Positions 23,297 through 25,421 of a DNA stretch of 25,421 bases are shown here, piece after piece. The stretch comes from CAZQXD01 sp964597315 (GTDB lineage: Bacteria > Pseudomonadota > Gammaproteobacteria > Competibacterales > Competibacteraceae). The DNA lies in contig CAZQXD010000063.1 of the NCBI GenBank assembly GCA_964597315.1, positions 1-25,421 on the forward strand, given 5' to 3'. Each line of letters begins with the position of its first letter. Within the stretch, counting starts at the first letter, position 1. The notes beneath the pieces were generated by a model, which had not been told where the DNA came from, searched no databases, and saw only the letters and a list, made by a program, of their open reading frames with translations. Position numbers and translations under genes: made by a program.

Positions 23297-24178
23297 ATGG
23301 GGGCATTGCTGGAAGTCATCGACCTGGTCAAACGCTATGGGACCTTCACGGCGGTGGCCGGGGTCGGCTTCGCCATTTCTCGGGGCAGTTGCTTCGGCCT
23401 GCTCGGTCCCAACGGCGCCGGCAAGACCACCACTGTGGAAATGCTAGAGGGCATCACCCCACTCAGCGCCGGACGGATACTCTATCAAGGCGCTCCCCTG
23501 GGGCGGGCTTTCCGGGATCAGGCGGGGATCATGTTCCAGAGTACGGCCCTACAGGACTTTATGAGCGTCCGGGAGGCCCTGGAGATGTTCGCCCGGTTCT
23601 ACCCTCGCAGCCTGCCCCTGGAGCAACTGGCGGCCAGTTGCTCCCTGGAAGAGTTCCTGGACCGGGACAGCCGCAAACTGTCCGGGGGCCAGCGCCAACG
23701 GCTGCTGTTGGCCATCGCCCTGATCAACGATCCAGAGGTGGTGTTTCTGGACGAGCCAACCACCGGACTCGATCCCCAGGCCCGGCGCAACTTCTGGGCC
23801 TTGGTTCAGGACATCAAGTCCCGGGACAAGACGGTCATTCTCACCACCCACTATATGGAAGAAGCCTACGTACTCTGTGACGAAATCGCCATCATGGACC
23901 ACGGTCGGATCATCGCCCAAGGCACCCCCCAGGACCTGCTGGCCGCCCATTTCGACGATGTGATTTTGCAACTGCCCAAGACCGCCCTACCCGATCCCAC
24001 GGCCCTGACCCTGGCCGCCGTGGAACACCGGGGCTGGTTGGAAATCTCCACCCGGGACGTGAACGCCGCCATCCGGGAACTGCTGGCCCGGGGCGCCGAC
24101 CTGGCCCGTCTGAAAATCCGCGAGCGCACCCTAGAGGACCTGTTCCTGGAACTCACTGGCCGGGAGCTACGCTCATGA
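23297..24178 (+). CDS. ABC transporter ATP-binding protein (ABC-2 exporter type)
   Basis: 293 residues with a full ABC ATPase: Walker A GPNGAGKTT (37-45), Q-loop MFQS (near 80), signature LSGGQRQR (128-135), Walker B VVFLDEP (148-154), D-loop GLDPQ and the H-loop His185 (LTTHYMEEA). A C-terminal extension of about 75 residues (from PKTALPDPT) is common in drug- and polysaccharide-exporting CcmA/NodI-like ATPases. Its stop overlaps the permease ATG (ATGA at 24175-24178). Together they make one exporter, probably a homodimer of each. Substrate unknown. Confidence 0.96.
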   Translation: MGALLEVIDLVKRYGTFTAVAGVGFAISRGSCFGLLGPNGAGKTTTVEMLEGITPLSAGRILYQGAPLGRAFRDQAGIMFQSTALQDFMSVREALEMFARFYPRSLPLEQLAASCSLEEFLDRDSRKLSGGQRQRLLLAIALINDPEVVFLDEPTTGLDPQARRNFWALVQDIKSRDKTVILTTHYMEEAYVLCDEIAIMDHGRIIAQGTPQDLLAAHFDDVILQLPKTALPDPTALTLAAVEHRGWLEISTRDVNAAIRELLARGADLARLKIRERTLEDLFLELTGRELRS

Positions 24179-25170
24179 ACCCGCTACGCTTCTGGGCGGT
24201 GCTGGTAGCCCGCAACCGGGAGTTTCTGCGCGACCACTCCTCCCTGGCCTGGAATATCCTGTTTCCCGTCCTGATTGTGCTGGGTTTTTCTCTGGCCTTC
24301 TCCGACCAGGGCATGGACCTGTACAAGGTGGGGGTGCTGGGAGAGGGTCCACCGGAACCGTTCTTCAGCACCCGCTACATCGACTTCATCCCTCAAGACG
24401 ACCCGCAACAAGCCCTCGTCAAGGTGGAACGCCACCAGTTGGACATGCTGGTGGATCGCTCCGACCGACGATTTTGGATCAACGACTCTTCTCCCAAGGG
24501 CTATGTGCTAGAGCGGGTGCTTGGCGGTAGCGGCGGCGGCGATTACGTCAAGCAAGCGGTGCGGGGCCAGGAGATCCGCTACGTGGACTGGGTGCTGCCC
24601 GGGGTGCTGGGCATGAATATGATGTTCAGCGCCCTGTTTGGTGTGGGCTATGTGATCGTACGCTACCGCAAAAGCGGGATGCTCAAGCGCCTTAAAGCCA
24701 CCCCTCTAACTGCCTTCGAGTTTCTGGCCGCCCAAGTGGCCTCGCGGCTGTGGCTGATTCTGATCATCACCGCCCTGGTCTATGTGGGCACCGATCTGGT
24801 GGTGGATTTCCGTACCTCCGGTTCTTTTCTGGACCTGTTCGTGGTCTTTTCCCTGGGAGCCATCAGCCTCATCAGCCTCAGCCTGGTAGTGGCCTCCCGC
24901 ACCGCCAGCGAGGAACTGGCCGGGGGCCTGCTGAACCTGTTCAGTTGGCCCATGATGTTTCTGTCCGGGGTCTGGTTCTCCCTAGAGGGCGGCCATCCCC
25001 TGGTGCAACAGGCGGCTCAACTGCTGCCCCTGACCCATGTGGTGGACGCCGCCCGGGCCATCATGGTGGACGGGGCGGGACTGGTGGAGGTCTGGCCGCA
25101 GTTGCTGGTCCTGGGGATCTCGGCGGGGGTTTTTCTGGCCTTGGGATCGTGGTTGTTTCGCTGGGAATGA
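24175..25170 (+). CDS. ABC-2 type transporter permease
   Basis: A 331-residue membrane protein of the ABC-2 class. A first helix (about 25-43, LAWNILFPVLIVLGFSLAF) is followed by a periplasmic region of about 100 residues. The C-terminal half has five helices: VLPGVLGMNMMFSALFGVG, the segment after RYRKSGMLKRLKATPLTAFE, SLGAISLISLSLVVASRTAS, LLNLFSWPMMFLSGVWFSLE and LLVLGISAGVFLALGSWLF. The KRLKATPL coupling segment and MMFLSGVWF are characteristic. It overlaps both neighbours by four bases. It pairs with the preceding ATPase. Confidence 0.94.
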   Translation: MNPLRFWAVLVARNREFLRDHSSLAWNILFPVLIVLGFSLAFSDQGMDLYKVGVLGEGPPEPFFSTRYIDFIPQDDPQQALVKVERHQLDMLVDRSDRRFWINDSSPKGYVLERVLGGSGGGDYVKQAVRGQEIRYVDWVLPGVLGMNMMFSALFGVGYVIVRYRKSGMLKRLKATPLTAFEFLAAQVASRLWLILIITALVYVGTDLVVDFRTSGSFLDLFVVFSLGAISLISLSLVVASRTASEELAGGLLNLFSWPMMFLSGVWFSLEGGHPLVQQAAQLLPLTHVVDAARAIMVDGAGLVEVWPQLLVLGISAGVFLALGSWLFRWE

Positions 25171-25370
25171 AGATTAAATACTTTGAAGACACCGATACGG
25201 TGCAGATGGAGTTTTCCGATCATCCGGTGGCGGAAACCCGCGAGATCAACGAGAACCTCTATATCGACCTGGATGCGCGGGGCAATGTGGTCAACATGAC
25301 CATCGAGCATGCCTCGGTCCAGGCGGACATGCGGGAACTGGCGTTTCAGCGGATCGCCGCCGAAGGTTGA
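25167..25370 (+). CDS. DUF2283 domain-containing small protein
   Basis: 67 residues, MKIKYFEDTDTVQMEFSDH, then VAETREINENLYIDLDARGNVVNMTIEHAS, a recognisable DUF2283 protein of unknown function. The ATG at 25167 overlaps the permease stop (ATGA), so it belongs to the same operon. The stop (TGA, 25368-25370) seems to lie inside the TTGA of the adjoining mobile-element end. The natural C-terminus may therefore have been altered by insertion, though the DUF2283 core is complete. Confidence 0.88.
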   Translation: MKIKYFEDTDTVQMEFSDHPVAETREINENLYIDLDARGNVVNMTIEHASVQADMRELAFQRIAAEG

Positions 25371-25421
25371 CATCCTCCCCGCCGTGAACGGCGGGGATTC
25401 CTACGCCCCTTCAGGTCGTAG
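25347..25421 (-). ncRNA. Putative TnpB omega (re)RNA: 3' scaffold plus guide
   Basis: In IS200/IS605 elements the RNA read through the right end is the TnpB guide RNA, with the guide taken from flanking host DNA. Here the scaffold hairpins (25377-25421) would be followed by a guide copied from the minus strand of about 25366-25347, inside the end of the DUF2283 gene. Inferred from the element end alone. Confidence 0.3.
25367..25421 (-). mobile_element. Right-end fragment of an IS200/IS605-type (TnpB-associated) element
   Basis: TTGACATCCTCCCC...GGGGATTCCTAC is a motif I recall from ends of IS200/IS605-family elements carrying tnpB. Two hairpins are present: CCCCGCCG/CGGCGGGG with a 4-base loop (25377-25396), and CTACG/CGTAG (25401-25421) with inner CC/GG pairs. 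Read on the minus strand the segment ends GGATGTCAA; TCAA equals the right cleavage site known for IS608. The element would extend right, with its gene transcribed leftward. No transposase or tnpB is in the window, so it could also be an isolated end. Confidence 0.65.

Overview
The window is chromosomal DNA of a high-GC gammaproteobacterium outside the Enterobacterales. The evidence is gene content: nudJ, mnmA and hflD together, clpS-clpA next to infA, RdgC, and ClpA with ClpS. I cannot name the genus; a Chromatiales- or Methylococcales-like lineage would fit. Almost all of it is dense core-genome coding sequence. No tRNA, rRNA or CRISPR array was seen.

Layout. Positions 1-5577 are a leftward block: argG, a MOSC protein and a small HExxH protein (overlapping genes), then pssA, leuA and the N-terminal part of a type-4-like uracil-DNA glycosylase that runs off the left edge. 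Rightward from 5765 come an unusual HU-domain protein with four C-terminal W/G-rich repeats, a solitary gspF and infA. Facing infA are clpS-clpA, then aceA (isocitrate lyase) with a strong terminator. Divergent from aceA is a LysR-family regulator, its likely controller. Next are a pterin-4a-carbinolamine dehydratase (leftward) and nudJ (rightward). Then follows a leftward block of an outer-membrane beta-barrel protein, a membrane-bound PAS-GGDEF-EAL sensor and rdgC. The last part is rightward and tightly packed: mnmA, hflD, a DUF2254 membrane protein, an ABC ATPase, an ABC-2 permease and a DUF2283 protein. The final 55 bases look like the right end of an IS200/IS605-type (TnpB-associated) element.

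How the genes work together. LeuA, ArgG and PssA serve leucine, arginine and phospholipid synthesis. ClpS delivers N-degron substrates to ClpA (with ClpP elsewhere). AceA is the first glyoxylate-shunt enzyme. The barrel protein and the c-di-GMP sensor are 15 bases apart and probably form a cell-envelope sensing pair. The ABC ATPase and permease form one exporter.

Most unusual items: (1) the HU-like DNA-binding domain fused to repeats that resemble the C-terminal domain of plant MUT9-like kinases (DUF7477-type, from memory); (2) the IS200/IS605 end at the right edge, which appears to supply the stop codon of the DUF2283 gene and would set a predictable TnpB guide; (3) separation of nudJ from mnmA by an opposite-strand block; (4) an uncharacterised HExxH protein translationally coupled to argG and a MOSC protein; (5) several well-formed palindromes in control regions.
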